Assembly (NCBI RefSeq): GCF_023955655.1
Contig: NZ_JAMXHT010000001.1
Location: 372,001 to 436,000 of the forward strand
Source of the DNA: Ralstonia soli
Lineage (GTDB): Bacteria > Pseudomonadota > Gammaproteobacteria > Burkholderiales > Burkholderiaceae
Direction: 5' to 3'
DNA length: 64,000 bases
Shown: positions 50,282 to 61,449 of the stretch, one piece after another
How the letters are laid out: each line of letters opens with the position of its first letter
Numbering within the stretch: the stretch's first letter is position 1
Notes under the pieces: model-generated
What the model saw: only the letters and a program-made list of their open reading frames with translations
Database searches by the model: none
Told to the model about the DNA's origin: nothing
Translations under genes and position numbers: made by a program

Positions 50282-51250
50282 CTAAACAACCGCCGGCCGC
50301 AGCAACCGCTGCTGATACGCCTGCAAATGCGCATAAGCCACCCGCAGCAGCGATACATCCACGCCAATCGCCCGCCCCCGCCGCAGCATGTCCCCCACGA
50401 TGTGATCCGCCTCCACGCGCGCGCCGCTCTCCAGGTCGCGCAGCATGGATGCCGTCAGCGGCGACCCGGCCTGCGTCAGCACATGCAAGCCGCGCTCGCG
50501 CGCTGCCTGCCGGATCGGATACCCCGAAGCCGCCGCCACTTGCTCGCACGCCGCAAACATCGCCTCATTCAGCGCCCGGCCCTCGTCGGTGGCAACGATC
50601 TCGCCCACGGTTGCCCGCATCAGGCACGTCATCGCGGCCAGCGATGTGAGGAAGGTAAACTTCTCCCACATGTCCTGCATGACGGTCTCCGCCAGCACGG
50701 AGTCAAACTGCGCCGTGGCAAACACATCGCGGATGGCCTCGGTGCGCGCACGCGGCGCATGCGGCGTGCGCTCGCCGAAGGTGATCGAATGCGCAGCCGG
50801 GCCTTGTCCATTGCTCAGGTGCAGCACGGCGCCATCCGGCGCGCTGGTCGCACTGATGTGGCAGAGGCCACCCAGCACGCGTGACTCGCCAAACGCCGCA
50901 TCAAGCCGCTCCAGATGCGCCAGCCCGTTGAGCACCGGCAGCACCACCGTGCGCTCGCCCACCACGGGGCGGATTGCGGCGATGGCATCGTCCAGGTCAT
51001 AGGCCTTGCAGCTCAGCAGCACCAGGTCGGCTTGGCCCCAGGCCGCAGCCTGGTCTGCGGTGATGGTCTGCACGGGCAGTTGCGCATCGCCGCGCGGACT
51101 GCGGATCACGAGTCCGTGTTCGCGCAAGAGGGCCGCCCGTGCGGGGCGCACCAGAAAGGTCACGTCTGCGCCGGCCTGGGCGAGCCGCCCGCCGAAATAG
51201 CCACCGGTGCCGCCGGCGCCGAGCACCAGAATCCGCATTGCTGTCGTCAT
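50282..51250 (-). CDS. panE: 2-dehydropantoate 2-reductase
   Basis: 322 aa from ATG 51250 (ATG 51238 is equally plausible). NADPH-dependent ketopantoate reduction for pantothenate synthesis. It starts MRILVLGAGGTGGYFGGRL, the ketopantoate reductase nucleotide motif; the catalytic lysine is in EKFTFLTSLAAMTCL. Family members outside E. coli PanE sometimes reduce other 2-oxo acids, so the exact substrate has some doubt. Its 3' end abuts dispersed repeat copy C. Confidence 0.87.
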   Translation of the reverse strand: MTTAMRILVLGAGGTGGYFGGRLAQAGADVTFLVRPARAALLREHGLVIRSPRGDAQLPVQTITADQAAAWGQADLVLLSCKAYDLDDAIAAIRPVVGERTVVLPVLNGLAHLERLDAAFGESRVLGGLCHISATSAPDGAVLHLSNGQGPAAHSITFGERTPHAPRARTEAIRDVFATAQFDSVLAETVMQDMWEKFTFLTSLAAMTCLMRATVGEIVATDEGRALNEAMFAACEQVAAASGYPIRQAARERGLHVLTQAGSPLTASMLRDLESGARVEADHIVGDMLRRGRAIGVDVSLLRVAYAHLQAYQQRLLRPAVV

Positions 51251-51404
51251 AGGGTTGTATCCATCGAGCAGAAGGGTAGGCAAACGATTCTAGGCCTGTT
51301 CTCCGGACCCTGCAGGCGGCGCCCCGGGCGCGCTAAAATGCTGATTTTCCTCACGATTTGACGCCCGTTTGGCCATTATTCAGCGCTGGCGGGGTCGACA
51401 AGCC

Positions 51405-52337
51405 ATGACGTTTTCCAACAATTTCCACCGCCTCGAAACCCGTCTGCAGTCGCAGGTCGGCCGCGCCATCGGCGACTTCAAGATGATCGAAGACGGCGAC
51501 ACCATCCTCGTGTGCCTGTCCGGCGGCAAGGATTCGTACACGATGCTGTCGGTGCTGATGGCGCTGCAGAAGCGCGCGCCGGTCAACTTCAAGCTGATCG
51601 CCATGAACCTCGATCAGAAGCAGCCGGGCTTTCCGGAAGACGTGCTGCCCACGTACCTGAAGAAGCTGGGCGTGGAATATGTGATCGTCGAGGCGGACAC
51701 GTATTCGATCGTCAAGGAGAAGGTGCCCGAGGGCAAGACCACGTGTTCGCTGTGCTCGCGCCTGCGCCGTGGCGTGATCTATCGCACCGCCAAGGAACTG
51801 GGCGCCAACAAGATCGCGCTGGGCCACCACCGCGACGACATCGTCAACACGTTCTTCCTGAACATGTTCTTCGGCGGCAAGATGAAGGCGATGCCGCCCA
51901 AGCTGGCCACCGACAACGGCGACCACATCGTCATCCGCCCGCTGGCGTATTGCGCGGAGAAGGACATCGCCTCGTACGCCCGTGCGATGGAATTCCCGAT
52001 CATTCCGTGCAACCTGTGCGGCTCGCAGGAGAACCTGCAGCGCAAGAAGGTCAAGGAGATGCTGCTGGAGTGGGAGCGCCAGACCCCGGGCCGCATCGAC
52101 AACATCTTCGCGTCGCTGCAGAACGTGGTGCCCTCGCACCTGGCGGATACCGATCTGTTCGACTTCAACGGCCTGACCACCGGCCTGGCGAAGATCGGCG
52201 AAGACGCGCTCTTCGGCCAGACGGCCTACGACCAGGCGCCGCTGGTGTTTGCCGGCTCGCACGACGACCGCATCGAGTTCGTGCGCTTTGAGCGCAAGCC
52301 GGAGGACAAGCCGGCTGACGTGCAGGCCGCCAGCTAA
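51405..52337 (+). CDS. ttcA: tRNA 2-thiocytidine biosynthesis protein
   Basis: 310 aa from ATG 51405. Thiolates cytidine 32 of some tRNAs using an iron-sulfur cluster. PP-loop SGGKDS is at 39-44; the two CxxC pairs CSLC and CNLC that hold the cluster are present, with [19 protein letters not shown] between them. The start matches the shorter form; a TTG at 51369 would add 12 residues. Convergent with the lipoprotein gene, overlapping its stop by four bases. Confidence 0.94.
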   Translation: MTFSNNFHRLETRLQSQVGRAIGDFKMIEDGDTILVCLSGGKDSYTMLSVLMALQKRAPVNFKLIAMNLDQKQPGFPEDVLPTYLKKLGVEYVIVEADTYSIVKEKVPEGKTTCSLCSRLRRGVIYRTAKELGANKIALGHHRDDIVNTFFLNMFFGGKMKAMPPKLATDNGDHIVIRPLAYCAEKDIASYARAMEFPIIPCNLCGSQENLQRKKVKEMLLEWERQTPGRIDNIFASLQNVVPSHLADTDLFDFNGLTTGLAKIGEDALFGQTAYDQAPLVFAGSHDDRIEFVRFERKPEDKPADVQAAS

Positions 52338-53287
52338 GTCGTCGGGGCCGGGCTCGGCTCGTCCTCGCGCATCAGGTCGCGCGCATCGTTGATCCATCCT
52401 TGCAGGCGCTCGCGCGCGTGCTGCTTCTGGCGCGGCGTGGTCAGGTTGGCGATGGTCACGAGCATGGTGGTGTCGGCCTCGCGGCGCAGGCGCTGCTGCA
52501 CGCCGCGCTCGCCGGGGGCGCGCTGCCATTGGTCGGCATAGGCGGTGAGCCACTGCACGACGGTGGCTTCATCAGGCCGCTCCTGCTGTACCCGGGCAAT
52601 CAGTGCGAGCCAGACGCGCTGCCGGGCGATACGCTCTTCGTACCGCGCGGGCGTGCTGTCCACCATCGGGGTGATGGCCGCGCGGATGACCGCTTCCTGC
52701 TCCGCCGAGAAATTGCCGTACATGAGCCGGGCATCTTCCATCACCTTTTTGAGGCGGGCGCGCAGGCGGTCGTCAGGCGTGTCGCCCAGATAACGGTGGC
52801 GGAACCTGGCGTTGCTCTCGTCCAGCTTCTGTTGCACGTGCACGAGTTGCGCAGGCGTGGTGCTCAGCAGCAGGCGGGCGATGTCGGGCTTGGCCCGGTC
52901 GAAGGCGGCGCGCCCGAATTGCTGGAAGGCGTCCTGATAGGCGCGGATCTGCGGGGCGGTGACGGGCTCCTGGAGCTCGTCCCGTGCGCGCTCCAGCACC
53001 GTCACCATGCGCGGCAACTGATCTTGCTGGTGCCAGGCAAACAAGCGGCCAATGGCCTCGCGCGTGGGGCCGGTCTGAGTGTCCTGCAGGTCGAACTGCC
53101 CGTCGACCCACCAATAAGTGAGCCGCGCGCCCTGTTGGTAGCCCAATTTCACGGCGCTGCAGGCGTGCAGGCAGCCCAACAAGATGACCGCCGCCAGCAT
53201 GACCGGCCAGCGGCTTAACCAGCCCGGTAATGGCGGAATTGCAACAATTCGACCGTTTGACCGGTTCAGGGGGAGGGTGGGCCCCAT
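52334..53287 (-). CDS. DUF6279-type lipoprotein
   Basis: 317 aa from ATG 53287. Signal with lipobox-like LHAC near residue 43, then [22 protein letters not shown], which I associate with the DUF6279 lipoprotein family of proteobacteria. The remainder is helical, with conserved arginines and acidic residues. Function unknown, probably periplasmic face of the outer membrane. It is divergent from glmU. A start at a later ATG within the signal peptide is possible. Confidence 0.75.
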   Translation of the reverse strand: MGPTLPLNRSNGRIVAIPPLPGWLSRWPVMLAAVILLGCLHACSAVKLGYQQGARLTYWWVDGQFDLQDTQTGPTREAIGRLFAWHQQDQLPRMVTVLERARDELQEPVTAPQIRAYQDAFQQFGRAAFDRAKPDIARLLLSTTPAQLVHVQQKLDESNARFRHRYLGDTPDDRLRARLKKVMEDARLMYGNFSAEQEAVIRAAITPMVDSTPARYEERIARQRVWLALIARVQQERPDEATVVQWLTAYADQWQRAPGERGVQQRLRREADTTMLVTIANLTTPRQKQHARERLQGWINDARDLMREDEPSPAPTT

Positions 53288-53458
53288 GTTAAAATTTTTC
53301 GTCTGTGTCTTATGCGCCGCAAATGCGCCCCGCAGAAGGGTTTGCAGGCGGTCCGGCCATCCCGGGGGGAGGTGGCGGGCGACGGGTTTCGGGCCGCCAT
53401 TCGCGCGTTCGGGGTCCCATCGCAGGCTATCGCTTCGCGTCACTCTAGGAACCTCCTT

Positions 53459-54826
<1,368 letters not shown>

Positions 54827-54942
54827 CAGGTTTTCTCCTGCGCCGAACAGCGGATGCCGCGTCGGCGCCTGAGCATCGATACTGAATGACCGAGTGCAGC
54901 GCACTTTGACTGTGGCGCTGCACCCCAACTGGAGAACACAAC

Positions 54943-56781
54943 ATGTGCGGTATCGTTGGCGCGGTTTCCACGCGCAATATCGTTCCCGTCCTGATCGAAG
55001 GCCTGCGCCGCCTGGAGTACCGCGGCTATGACTCCTGCGGCGTAGCCGTGCAGCGCGACGGCCAACTCGAGCGCGCACGCACCGTGTCGCGCGTGGCCGA
55101 CCTGGATACCCAGGCACAGACGAGCCACCTGGACGGTGCCATCGGAATCGCCCACACGCGCTGGGCCACGCATGGCAAGCCGGACACGGTCAATGCCCAC
55201 CCGCACTTCTCGGGCGACACCATCGCCCTGGTGCACAACGGCATCATCGAAAACTACGAAGCGCTGCGCGACGAGCTCAAGGCCGCCGGCTACGGCTTTG
55301 AATCGCAGACCGACACCGAAGTCGTCGCCCACCTGGTCCACCAGGCCTACACGTACCCGAGCAGCAAGACGCGCGGCGACCTGTTCGCCTCGGTGCGTGC
55401 CACGGTCAAGCGCCTGCACGGCGCGTATGCGATTGCCGTGTTTGCGCGTGACAACCCCGATGTGGTGGTCGGTGCGCGCGCCGGCTCGCCGCTGGTGGTG
55501 GCGATTGGCGAGAACGAATCGTTCCTCGCGTCCGACGCGCTGGCCGTGGCCGGCACCGCCAGTCGCATGGCCTACCTGGAAGAAGGCGACGTGGTCGAGC
55601 TCACCCGCGAGGGCTTCACCGTGGCCGACGTGCACGACAACATCGTCGAGCGTGAAGTGAAGGAAGTCGGCACGTACGCCGCCGCCGTGGAACTCGGCCC
55701 GTTCCGCCACTTCATGCAGAAGGAAATCTTCGAGCAGCCGCGCGCCCTGGGCGACACGCTGGAAGGCGTGCAGGGCTTCGGCCCCGACCTGTTCGGCCCG
55801 GAAGCCGCGCAGGTGCTGCCCAAGGTCGACAGCGTGCTGATCCTGGCGTGCGGCACGAGCTACTACTCAGGCTGCACGGCCAAGTACTGGCTCGAGTCGA
55901 TCGCCAAGATCCCGACGCAGGTGGAAGTCGCCAGCGAATACCGCTACCGCGAGACCGTGCCCAACCCGAACGCGCTGGTCGTCGTGATCTCGCAATCGGG
56001 CGAAACCGCCGACACGCTGGCCGCGCTGCGTCACGCCCGCGCACTGGGCCACACGCACACGCTGGCCATCTGCAACGTGGCGACCAGCGCCATGGTGCGC
56101 GAGACGCAGCTCAAGTTCCTCACGCGCGCCGGCACCGAGATTGGCGTGGCCTCCACCAAGGCGTTCACCACGCAGCTGGCTGCGCTGTACATGCTGGCAC
56201 TGACGTTCGCCAAGCTGCGCGGCCACCTGAACACCGAGCAGGAAGAAGACGCACTGCGCCACCTGCGCCATCTGCCCTCGGCCCTCAACGCCGTGCTGGC
56301 GCTGGAGCCGCAGATCATCGCGTGGTCGGAAGAATTTGCCCGCCGCGAGAACGCGCTGTTCCTGGGCCGTGGTCTGCACTACCCGATCGCCCTGGAAGGC
56401 GCGCTCAAGCTCAAGGAAATCTCGTACATCCACGCCGAGGCGTACCCCGCCGGTGAACTCAAGCACGGCCCACTGGCACTGGTGACCGAGCAGATGCCCG
56501 TGGTGACGGTCGCCCCGAACGACGCGCTGCTCGAAAAGCTCAAGTCCAACATCCAGGAAGTGCGCGCGCGCGGCGGCAAGCTGTATGTGTTTGCCGATGC
56601 GGATACGCAGATCCACTCCAGCGACGGCATCCAGGTGATCCGCATGCCCGAGCACTACGGCCAGCTCTCGCCGATCCTGCACGTGGTGCCGCTGCAGCTG
56701 CTGGCGTATCACACGGCGCTGGCGCGTGGCACGGATGTGGACAAGCCGCGTAACCTCGCAAAATCGGTCACGGTGGAGTAA
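54943..56781 (+). CDS. glmS: Glutamine-fructose-6-phosphate aminotransferase (isomerising)
   Basis: 612 aa. First step of hexosamine synthesis. The N-terminal nucleophile Cys2 (MCGIVGAV) starts the glutaminase domain. Two SIS sugar-isomerase domains follow (~290-430 and ~460-600), with [23 protein letters not shown] and the C-terminal [12 protein letters not shown] tail that closes the active site. Its 3' end is the target that Tn7-type transposons recognise; acquired genes follow directly downstream. No glmS ribozyme was recognised, as expected in proteobacteria. Confidence 0.97.
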   Translation: MCGIVGAVSTRNIVPVLIEGLRRLEYRGYDSCGVAVQRDGQLERARTVSRVADLDTQAQTSHLDGAIGIAHTRWATHGKPDTVNAHPHFSGDTIALVHNGIIENYEALRDELKAAGYGFESQTDTEVVAHLVHQAYTYPSSKTRGDLFASVRATVKRLHGAYAIAVFARDNPDVVVGARAGSPLVVAIGENESFLASDALAVAGTASRMAYLEEGDVVELTREGFTVADVHDNIVEREVKEVGTYAAAVELGPFRHFMQKEIFEQPRALGDTLEGVQGFGPDLFGPEAAQVLPKVDSVLILACGTSYYSGCTAKYWLESIAKIPTQVEVASEYRYRETVPNPNALVVVISQSGETADTLAALRHARALGHTHTLAICNVATSAMVRETQLKFLTRAGTEIGVASTKAFTTQLAALYMLALTFAKLRGHLNTEQEEDALRHLRHLPSALNAVLALEPQIIAWSEEFARRENALFLGRGLHYPIALEGALKLKEISYIHAEAYPAGELKHGPLALVTEQMPVVTVAPNDALLEKLKSNIQEVRARGGKLYVFADADTQIHSSDGIQVIRMPEHYGQLSPILHVVPLQLLAYHTALARGTDVDKPRNLAKSVTVE

Positions 56782-56985
56782 GCGGAGTCGCAGTTTTTAC
56801 CGCGTCTTGAGCTTACTAAAGTTGTGGATTTTTTGACGGCGTAACCCCAAGTGCAGCTTGGCTCCGACTGAAGAGGACAAAAAAATCCGAGTTATGGATT
56901 TTTTGGACAAATCGGAACGGAGTCGGCTGGCAGGTTTGACGGGCGGTTGCTTCGCGACGATATTTGCAGTTCACGGGGGTGAGCC
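56782..56985. other. Junction between glmS and acquired genes, with AT-rich direct repeats
   Basis: No gene. Two direct copies of GTTRTGGATTTTTTG occur at 56821-56835 and 56891-56905. The second is also the right arm of an AAAAAATCC/GGATTTTTT hairpin (56880-56904). The first copy starts 40 bases after the glmS stop, close to the usual attTn7 insertion point, but no convincing pair of Tn7 ends was found. A sharp fall in GC occurs here. Confidence 0.45.
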
Positions 56986-57894
56986 ATGTCGACGAGCAAT
57001 CCAAAGAAAACTGTTCCTGCTGATCTACGGGAGTTGGTGTCACGTCCGCCCATCTACCGCTTGCTAGGGGTGGCAGAGAAGCTGCATGGGAAGCATCTCA
57101 ACGCCGCTTGGAAGGGGCTTGCTGGAGTCCCCGGTGCCGATGAGCCTGGCATTCCAGTGGTCGTGAAGCATTTGCCGAATGCCGGTCAGATTTATATTGA
57201 ACTGGCATGCGGACTCGCTTCACAGGTTCTCAGTCTTCCCGTTCCTCGACCGGCGCTGGTCTTTGCGGATCTTGATGATCTTCCATCGCATCCGGTGGGG
57301 CTCACACGAAACCCCGTCCTGCTTTTCGGTAGCTTGTTCCAGGCAGAGGACCCGTTCACCGCTCAACTAGCTCATCAAGGCGGGCAGGCTGCGGAGTATA
57401 TTTGGGACCAAGTCTGCGGGGAAAAGGCCGGGCCGGCCGGCTCCGCATGGGACGAATTGGTAGCGAATCCTGATCGACACGTTCAGAATCTTCTGTTCGA
57501 CGGGACGAAATGGTGGCTTTTCGACCACAATCTCGCCCTGCAGCCTATCTCGAAGCTGTATGCCTCTATCGAGGATAGCAATGCACGTACACAACTCGTC
57601 GAGCACACGGCGAGAGTCAATCAGTTGCTAGAGCAGGTGGTCAAGCGTCGCCCGGTAGATCACGGAGTAGAACTAGAGGCGCGGCAGCTCTCCAAGCATG
57701 CGCAGAGACTCAAGATCCTCGCGATTGAGATGCGGAAGTGGCGTGTACTACAAGGGCAGGTGTCGGACATTGTACGGATGGCAGCGTTGATTGTGGATTT
57801 GATTGCGTTGCGTCTCGAACCGTTGGCATTGCATATAGAAGCGCGGCTGAGAAAACCAAATGCGGAGGCGCTTTGGAACACTTCGATGAACTGA
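56986..57894 (+). CDS. HipA-like kinase-fold protein
   Basis: 302 aa. The core resembles the compact HipA-like family: Lys61 in VVVKHLPN, Glu72 in IELACGLASQ and LGLPVP-like LSLPVPRPALVF, then the catalytic loop N161-PDRH-VQN168 and metal-binding D180-H181. This is the order of a serine/threonine or small-molecule kinase of the HipA group. HipA itself is a persistence toxin that phosphorylates GltX; the compact relatives are uncharacterised. The C-terminal ~90 residues are unknown. The downstream gene overlaps by 22 bases. GC content is low, consistent with transfer. Confidence 0.7.
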   Translation: MSTSNPKKTVPADLRELVSRPPIYRLLGVAEKLHGKHLNAAWKGLAGVPGADEPGIPVVVKHLPNAGQIYIELACGLASQVLSLPVPRPALVFADLDDLPSHPVGLTRNPVLLFGSLFQAEDPFTAQLAHQGGQAAEYIWDQVCGEKAGPAGSAWDELVANPDRHVQNLLFDGTKWWLFDHNLALQPISKLYASIEDSNARTQLVEHTARVNQLLEQVVKRRPVDHGVELEARQLSKHAQRLKILAIEMRKWRVLQGQVSDIVRMAALIVDLIALRLEPLALHIEARLRKPNAEALWNTSMN

Positions 57895-58799
57895 ACGCAT
57901 GGGGAGCGCCGCCTTTCGCTGCGCATGCTGTGCCGATACTCTGGCAACCAAACGAGTCAACTGGTGAGCGATTTGTTGCGGTGGTGGCCCTTCGATACGA
58001 GGCTCCTGTCACGGGGGACGCATCAACCCATATCGCGTTTCGACAGCAGCAACTAAAAGCGATGCTCGGCGCCAAGAGAGCGGCATCGGCGTACGGAATT
58101 CTTGAACACGTTGCACGGTTCGTTCATCAGCAACTGCTAGATGGGTTGCGCCTCACGGAGCTATCGGCCCCGTTCGATGGCTTTATCGTGGGGAAAGAAG
58201 CCCGTGTGCGTGGATACTCGAAAACACAGGTGATCGACACTGCGGTGCGGATGCTCTCAGCATTTGGGACGAGAGACACATATGTCGATGAGCTCGAAAC
58301 GGTCCAGCGGAACACTGTCCCGACGAGTCGGTTTCTTCGGTCGGTGCGGTCTGTATTCTCGCGCGAGGAGAGTGAGAGGCGCGCCCGGTTCAACCGGAAA
58401 GTTGAATGGCCAGGCGCGCCCGAAATTACGCTTGACTACGCACACAATCAACACCTCGTCCAAGTGACAAGCCTGCCTCAATCTGCACCCCACTTGTTGG
58501 CCTTGCAAAAAGAGGCCGAGAGCAAGATGTTCGAGTTAGATATTGCGGCGACGCTGTTACGCAATTCTGCTCCGGCGCAGCCATCCATCTTGGTCAACAC
58601 CGCGGCACTTGCCGACTCTCTGTCTAGGGAGGCCGAGGCGGTTGCGCGGGAACTCCTTGAGCGACTTCGGTTCATGAGCGCACAGAAGAAAATGTCTCTC
58701 ATTGAAGCGAGAGACCCTACCGAGGGCGCACGCATACTGGATGAGCTAGATGATCGTGCGCGCATCGACGCCAGATCTACAGTCCTGTTCTCCATCTAG
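57873..58799 (+). CDS. Partner protein of the HipA-like kinase (DUF3037-like N-terminus suspected)
   Basis: 308 aa using TTG 57873, which has GGAGG five bases upstream and overlaps the kinase gene by 22 bases; later starts would lose conserved-looking sequence. The N-terminal part (HAVPILWQPNESTGERFVAVVAL) recalls DUF3037 proteins, which I remember as neighbours of compact HipA-like kinases. The rest has RSVRSVFSREESERRARFNRKVEWPG in short blocks (RSVRSVFSREE), mixed helix and strand, no membrane segment. Coupling suggests a kinase substrate or antitoxin-like partner. Confidence 0.6.
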   Translation: MEHFDELNAWGAPPFAAHAVPILWQPNESTGERFVAVVALRYEAPVTGDASTHIAFRQQQLKAMLGAKRAASAYGILEHVARFVHQQLLDGLRLTELSAPFDGFIVGKEARVRGYSKTQVIDTAVRMLSAFGTRDTYVDELETVQRNTVPTSRFLRSVRSVFSREESERRARFNRKVEWPGAPEITLDYAHNQHLVQVTSLPQSAPHLLALQKEAESKMFELDIAATLLRNSAPAQPSILVNTAALADSLSREAEAVARELLERLRFMSAQKKMSLIEARDPTEGARILDELDDRARIDARSTVLFSI

Positions 58800-58954
58800 C
58801 CGGGTTTTCTCAAATCTACCCCACGTACCACGCTGCGCGCCTCTTGCAAGTCGTGTTGATGTAGTTGCTTCGACTAACGTGAGAAGGTTGCCGAACAACA
58901 AGCGTGGTCAATTGAACGTCCACGGACAAACACAACGTGCACAAGCAATGGTAG

Positions 58955-59095
58955 CCGCCGAAGTATTGGCAAGATTTCGAGAGGATGTGCCATCTCTTGT
59001 TTCGACAAGAGCACAAGGCCACCCAGAGCTACCTGTATGGGCGTCAGGGCCAAGCGCAGTACGGCGTCGATGTTGCATTGCGTAATGGGTTCTGA
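58955..59095 (+). pseudogene. Remnant of a restriction-endonuclease-like protein (N-terminal fragment)
   Basis: A 46-codon frame between stops, with no start codon, reads KYWQDFERMCHLLFRQEH, then TQSYLYGRQGQAQYGVDV. The combination W-x-DFE near the start and YGR-x-GQ-x-QYGVDV is characteristic of the N-terminal nuclease domain of some restriction/NTPase fusion proteins. The frame ends in TGA after RNGF. The rest of the gene is absent. It lies between the HipA-like pair and the lipoprotein gene; the remaining bases of 58800-59109 hold nothing else. Confidence 0.5.
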
Positions 59096-59109
59096 ATGGG
59101 GGCTGATGC

Positions 59110-59850
59110 ATGAAAAGCGTTCGGGGTGTCGTGACAATTGGGCTAGCGCTATGCGCGTTTGGCTGTGAAGAACGTGTCCCCCCGGAAAACACCCCGGCTT
59201 TCGACGAACTACACGGTATCGTTAATGATGGAAAGAGGGTCAACGAGATCACACTGATTAACGACAGAGATGGGAGTCACCCCAAACTGCGATTTCCTCC
59301 GGAGGTACCAGTCTCGGTCTATACGCCAGATACTCACAATCCAAATCCAAAAACAATAAAAAAGGGTTTTGCGTATCAGGCCAGCGTAACCCTGGAGCTG
59401 GACCCCCAGAGGAAACTTGTTTCGATAAGAAGAACGCCCGAGCACTTGGTTTATGACACAGTTGAGATTCGCTTCCGTTCAGGCTTGCTGAATTCAGCAT
59501 GGGCCGAAGCTACGCTATCGGACCTTCTGCGCCGGTCCTCCAAAGTTGTTGATAAGGTTGAATGGGGGCTCAAGGAGTATATGCCGATAGCTGGTGACAC
59601 CCTGCACAGCTTCGATTACATACCTCTGGACGATAGTTTCAGGTCAATTGACGGCCGGATATTATGGATTCATTGTTCTGTTGGCGGAACAATGACTTTA
59701 GGCAATCAGAAACCAGCAGACTGCGGCAGTAATTTTCATTACAAAAATGGGCTGAGTGTAGTGTACGTTTTTAACGCCTCTCTTATGCCGCATTGGCAGG
59801 AAATCTACAGGGAAGTTATCAGGTTCTCAGATCAGGTTCTGGAGCAGTAG
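59110..59850 (+). CDS. Hypothetical lipoprotein in the post-glmS island
   Basis: 246 aa. Short signal peptide with lipobox FGC (Cys19: ALCAFGCEER), so probably anchored in the envelope. The mature protein is strand-rich in the first half (VPVSVYTPD, FAYQASVTLELDPQ, DTVEIRFRSG) and has two cysteines (IHCSVGG and ADCGSNF) that may pair. No family recognised. Low GC, like the genes before it. The ribosome binding site (GGGGG, 59099-59103) is moderate. Confidence 0.6.
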   Translation: MKSVRGVVTIGLALCAFGCEERVPPENTPAFDELHGIVNDGKRVNEITLINDRDGSHPKLRFPPEVPVSVYTPDTHNPNPKTIKKGFAYQASVTLELDPQRKLVSIRRTPEHLVYDTVEIRFRSGLLNSAWAEATLSDLLRRSSKVVDKVEWGLKEYMPIAGDTLHSFDYIPLDDSFRSIDGRILWIHCSVGGTMTLGNQKPADCGSNFHYKNGLSVVYVFNASLMPHWQEIYREVIRFSDQVLEQ

Positions 59851-60265
59851 ACACCGTTGCGACTGACCGTTATGGGTCGATAGCTGCCCCCACAGACTAA
59901 GCGCTCGCGGACTCCTCCGCACACCGCAGGACATTGCATGGCGCATCGAGGCACAATATCCCTGTGCGCATCGTGCTGCACGAGTCCTTTCGTCAGGGGG
60001 ATCGGATAGCGCGGAGCCTGATGTCTCTGGGAAGAGATGCCTTTCTTTTCGAAAGTTTGACCGCGTTGCAAATGCTCGTGAGGCATGGGGGCTGAGCCCA
60101 GCGCGCTTGCCGAGGCTGGCTGGGTTCCTGAGCCCTAACAGGCGTGGATGTATGCGGTAGTTTTGTACCCAAGAGATGCGCTACCGTTCAACAAACACAC
60201 GTCATCTGCCAAGAAAAAAGCCGCTGTCTACAGCGGCTTTTTTTTGTGCCCGCCGAATGTCGCAC
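59851..60265. other. Gap after the lipoprotein gene, ending in a terminator
   Basis: There is no full gene. At 59964-60095 (+) a 43-codon GTG frame begins MRIVLHESFRQGDRIARSL and ends LVRHGG; it resembles the first two helices of a response-regulator receiver domain and is probably a gene fragment. The rest, including 60096-60213, shows nothing. This is the likely right edge of the acquired segment, since GC rises again beyond it. Confidence 0.35.
60214..60244. terminator. Bidirectional terminator at the end of the Asp-box gene
   Basis: AAAAAAGCCGCTG and CAGCGGCTTTTTT form a 13-bp stem with loop TCTA and a long T-run. It serves the minus-strand Asp-box gene, which ends 22 bases away, and protects against read-through from the island. 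Confidence 0.85.
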
Positions 60266-61393
60266 TCACCCGAACCGGACGCAATAAATCGGCGGCAGAT
60301 GCGCAGAGACCAACTGCCATTTTTCGCCGCCGTCATCGGAGGCCCAAAGCGCGCCGGTGGTCGACCCCATCGCCAGGCGCGTGCCGGAGTGGTCGACGGC
60401 CAGGCCATGCCGATACACGAGGTCATAGGCCGGGGCGGGCGGCAATCCGTTCGACAACGCTTCGAACGTGCGTCCGCCGTCGCGGGTGCGCGTGACGACG
60501 AGCCGGCCATCCACCGGGATGCGGCATTGGTCTTTCACGGCGGGCACGAACCACGCGGTGTCGGGCGCGTGGGGATGCACGGCCACCGCAAAGCCGAAGC
60601 TCGATGGCTGCGCTTCAATGCGCTGCCAGTGCGCCCCGCCGTCGATCGAGCGATAGATCGCACAGTGATGCTGCGTCCACAGCACGTCGGGATTGGCGGC
60701 ACATTGGACAACGCGGTGCGGGTCTTGCACGTTGGTATCGCCGCGCCGCTCGGGCGGCATGTAGTCGGCCTCCATGCCGTCGGCCGTGACGCGCCAGGTC
60801 GTGCCGCCATCGGTGGTCTGCCAGACGCCGCCGCACGACACGCCGATCGTGACGTGCCGGCTGTCGCGCGGGTCGACCATGATCGAATGGATGCCCGGTG
60901 CGTCATAGCCGCCGCCAAACCATTCACGGCGCTCCGGGCGGTCCCATAGCGCGCGGTTCAGCGCCCATGTGTCGCCACCATCGTCCGAGCGGAAGAGCCC
61001 GCCGGGGATCGTGCCGGCCCACAGCACGCCGGGCTCGTCCGGGCCGCCGGTTTCAAGCGACCAGATCTGCTGCAGCGTCCACGCGGGCGAGGGTGGGGTG
61101 GGCGCCGCGGCATCCGCGCGGTCACCGGCGTGGGGTGCGTCGGCGGGCTGCGGCGGGTAGGTGGGGACGGCGCACTCTTCCCAGTCGGCCATGCCCGCGC
61201 GCCGGCGGTGCAGCTTCACGCCGAAATGACCAAGGTTGAGCGCGGCATAGAGGGATCCGTCGCGCGGGTCGGGCAGCACCATGCTCACCGGTTCGCCAAC
61301 GAACTCCGGCTTGCCGAGCGTCCATCGGCCCGTGGCGTCAGGCTGCAGGGTGAACAACCCCTTGCGCGTGGCGACAAGCAATCGATCGTTCAT
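60266..61393 (-). CDS. Asp-box (BNR/sialidase-type beta-propeller) protein
   Basis: 375 aa. It contains five Asp-boxes of the form S/T-x-DGG-x-x-W/F (SDDGGDTW, TTDGGTTW, SIDGGAHW, TRDGGRTF, SDDGGEKW), spaced as blades of a beta-propeller. No signal peptide, so cytoplasmic, unlike secreted sialidases; the sialidase arginine triad is not evident. It begins NDRLLVATRKGLFTL, a common start in this group, which is widespread in Burkholderiales beside a MoaD/ThiS-like gene, as here. The function is unknown. Confidence 0.82.
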   Translation of the reverse strand: MNDRLLVATRKGLFTLQPDATGRWTLGKPEFVGEPVSMVLPDPRDGSLYAALNLGHFGVKLHRRRAGMADWEECAVPTYPPQPADAPHAGDRADAAAPTPPSPAWTLQQIWSLETGGPDEPGVLWAGTIPGGLFRSDDGGDTWALNRALWDRPERREWFGGGYDAPGIHSIMVDPRDSRHVTIGVSCGGVWQTTDGGTTWRVTADGMEADYMPPERRGDTNVQDPHRVVQCAANPDVLWTQHHCAIYRSIDGGAHWQRIEAQPSSFGFAVAVHPHAPDTAWFVPAVKDQCRIPVDGRLVVTRTRDGGRTFEALSNGLPPAPAYDLVYRHGLAVDHSGTRLAMGSTTGALWASDDGGEKWQLVSAHLPPIYCVRFG

Positions 61394-61449
61394 GTCGAGT
61401 CTCTCCTTGCGAGGGGGAGGGCGTGCGCGGTTCGCCCGCGAGCCGCTCG

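Noticed and set aside
59832-60086. An 84-codon minus-strand frame after the lipoprotein gene
   Set aside because: No ribosome binding site, no recognisable fold pattern, and it overlaps the end of the lipoprotein gene.
56782-60213. A complete Tn7-like transposon after glmS
   Set aside because: No tnsABCDE genes and no clear matching 5'-TGTGG ends with a five-base duplication were found.
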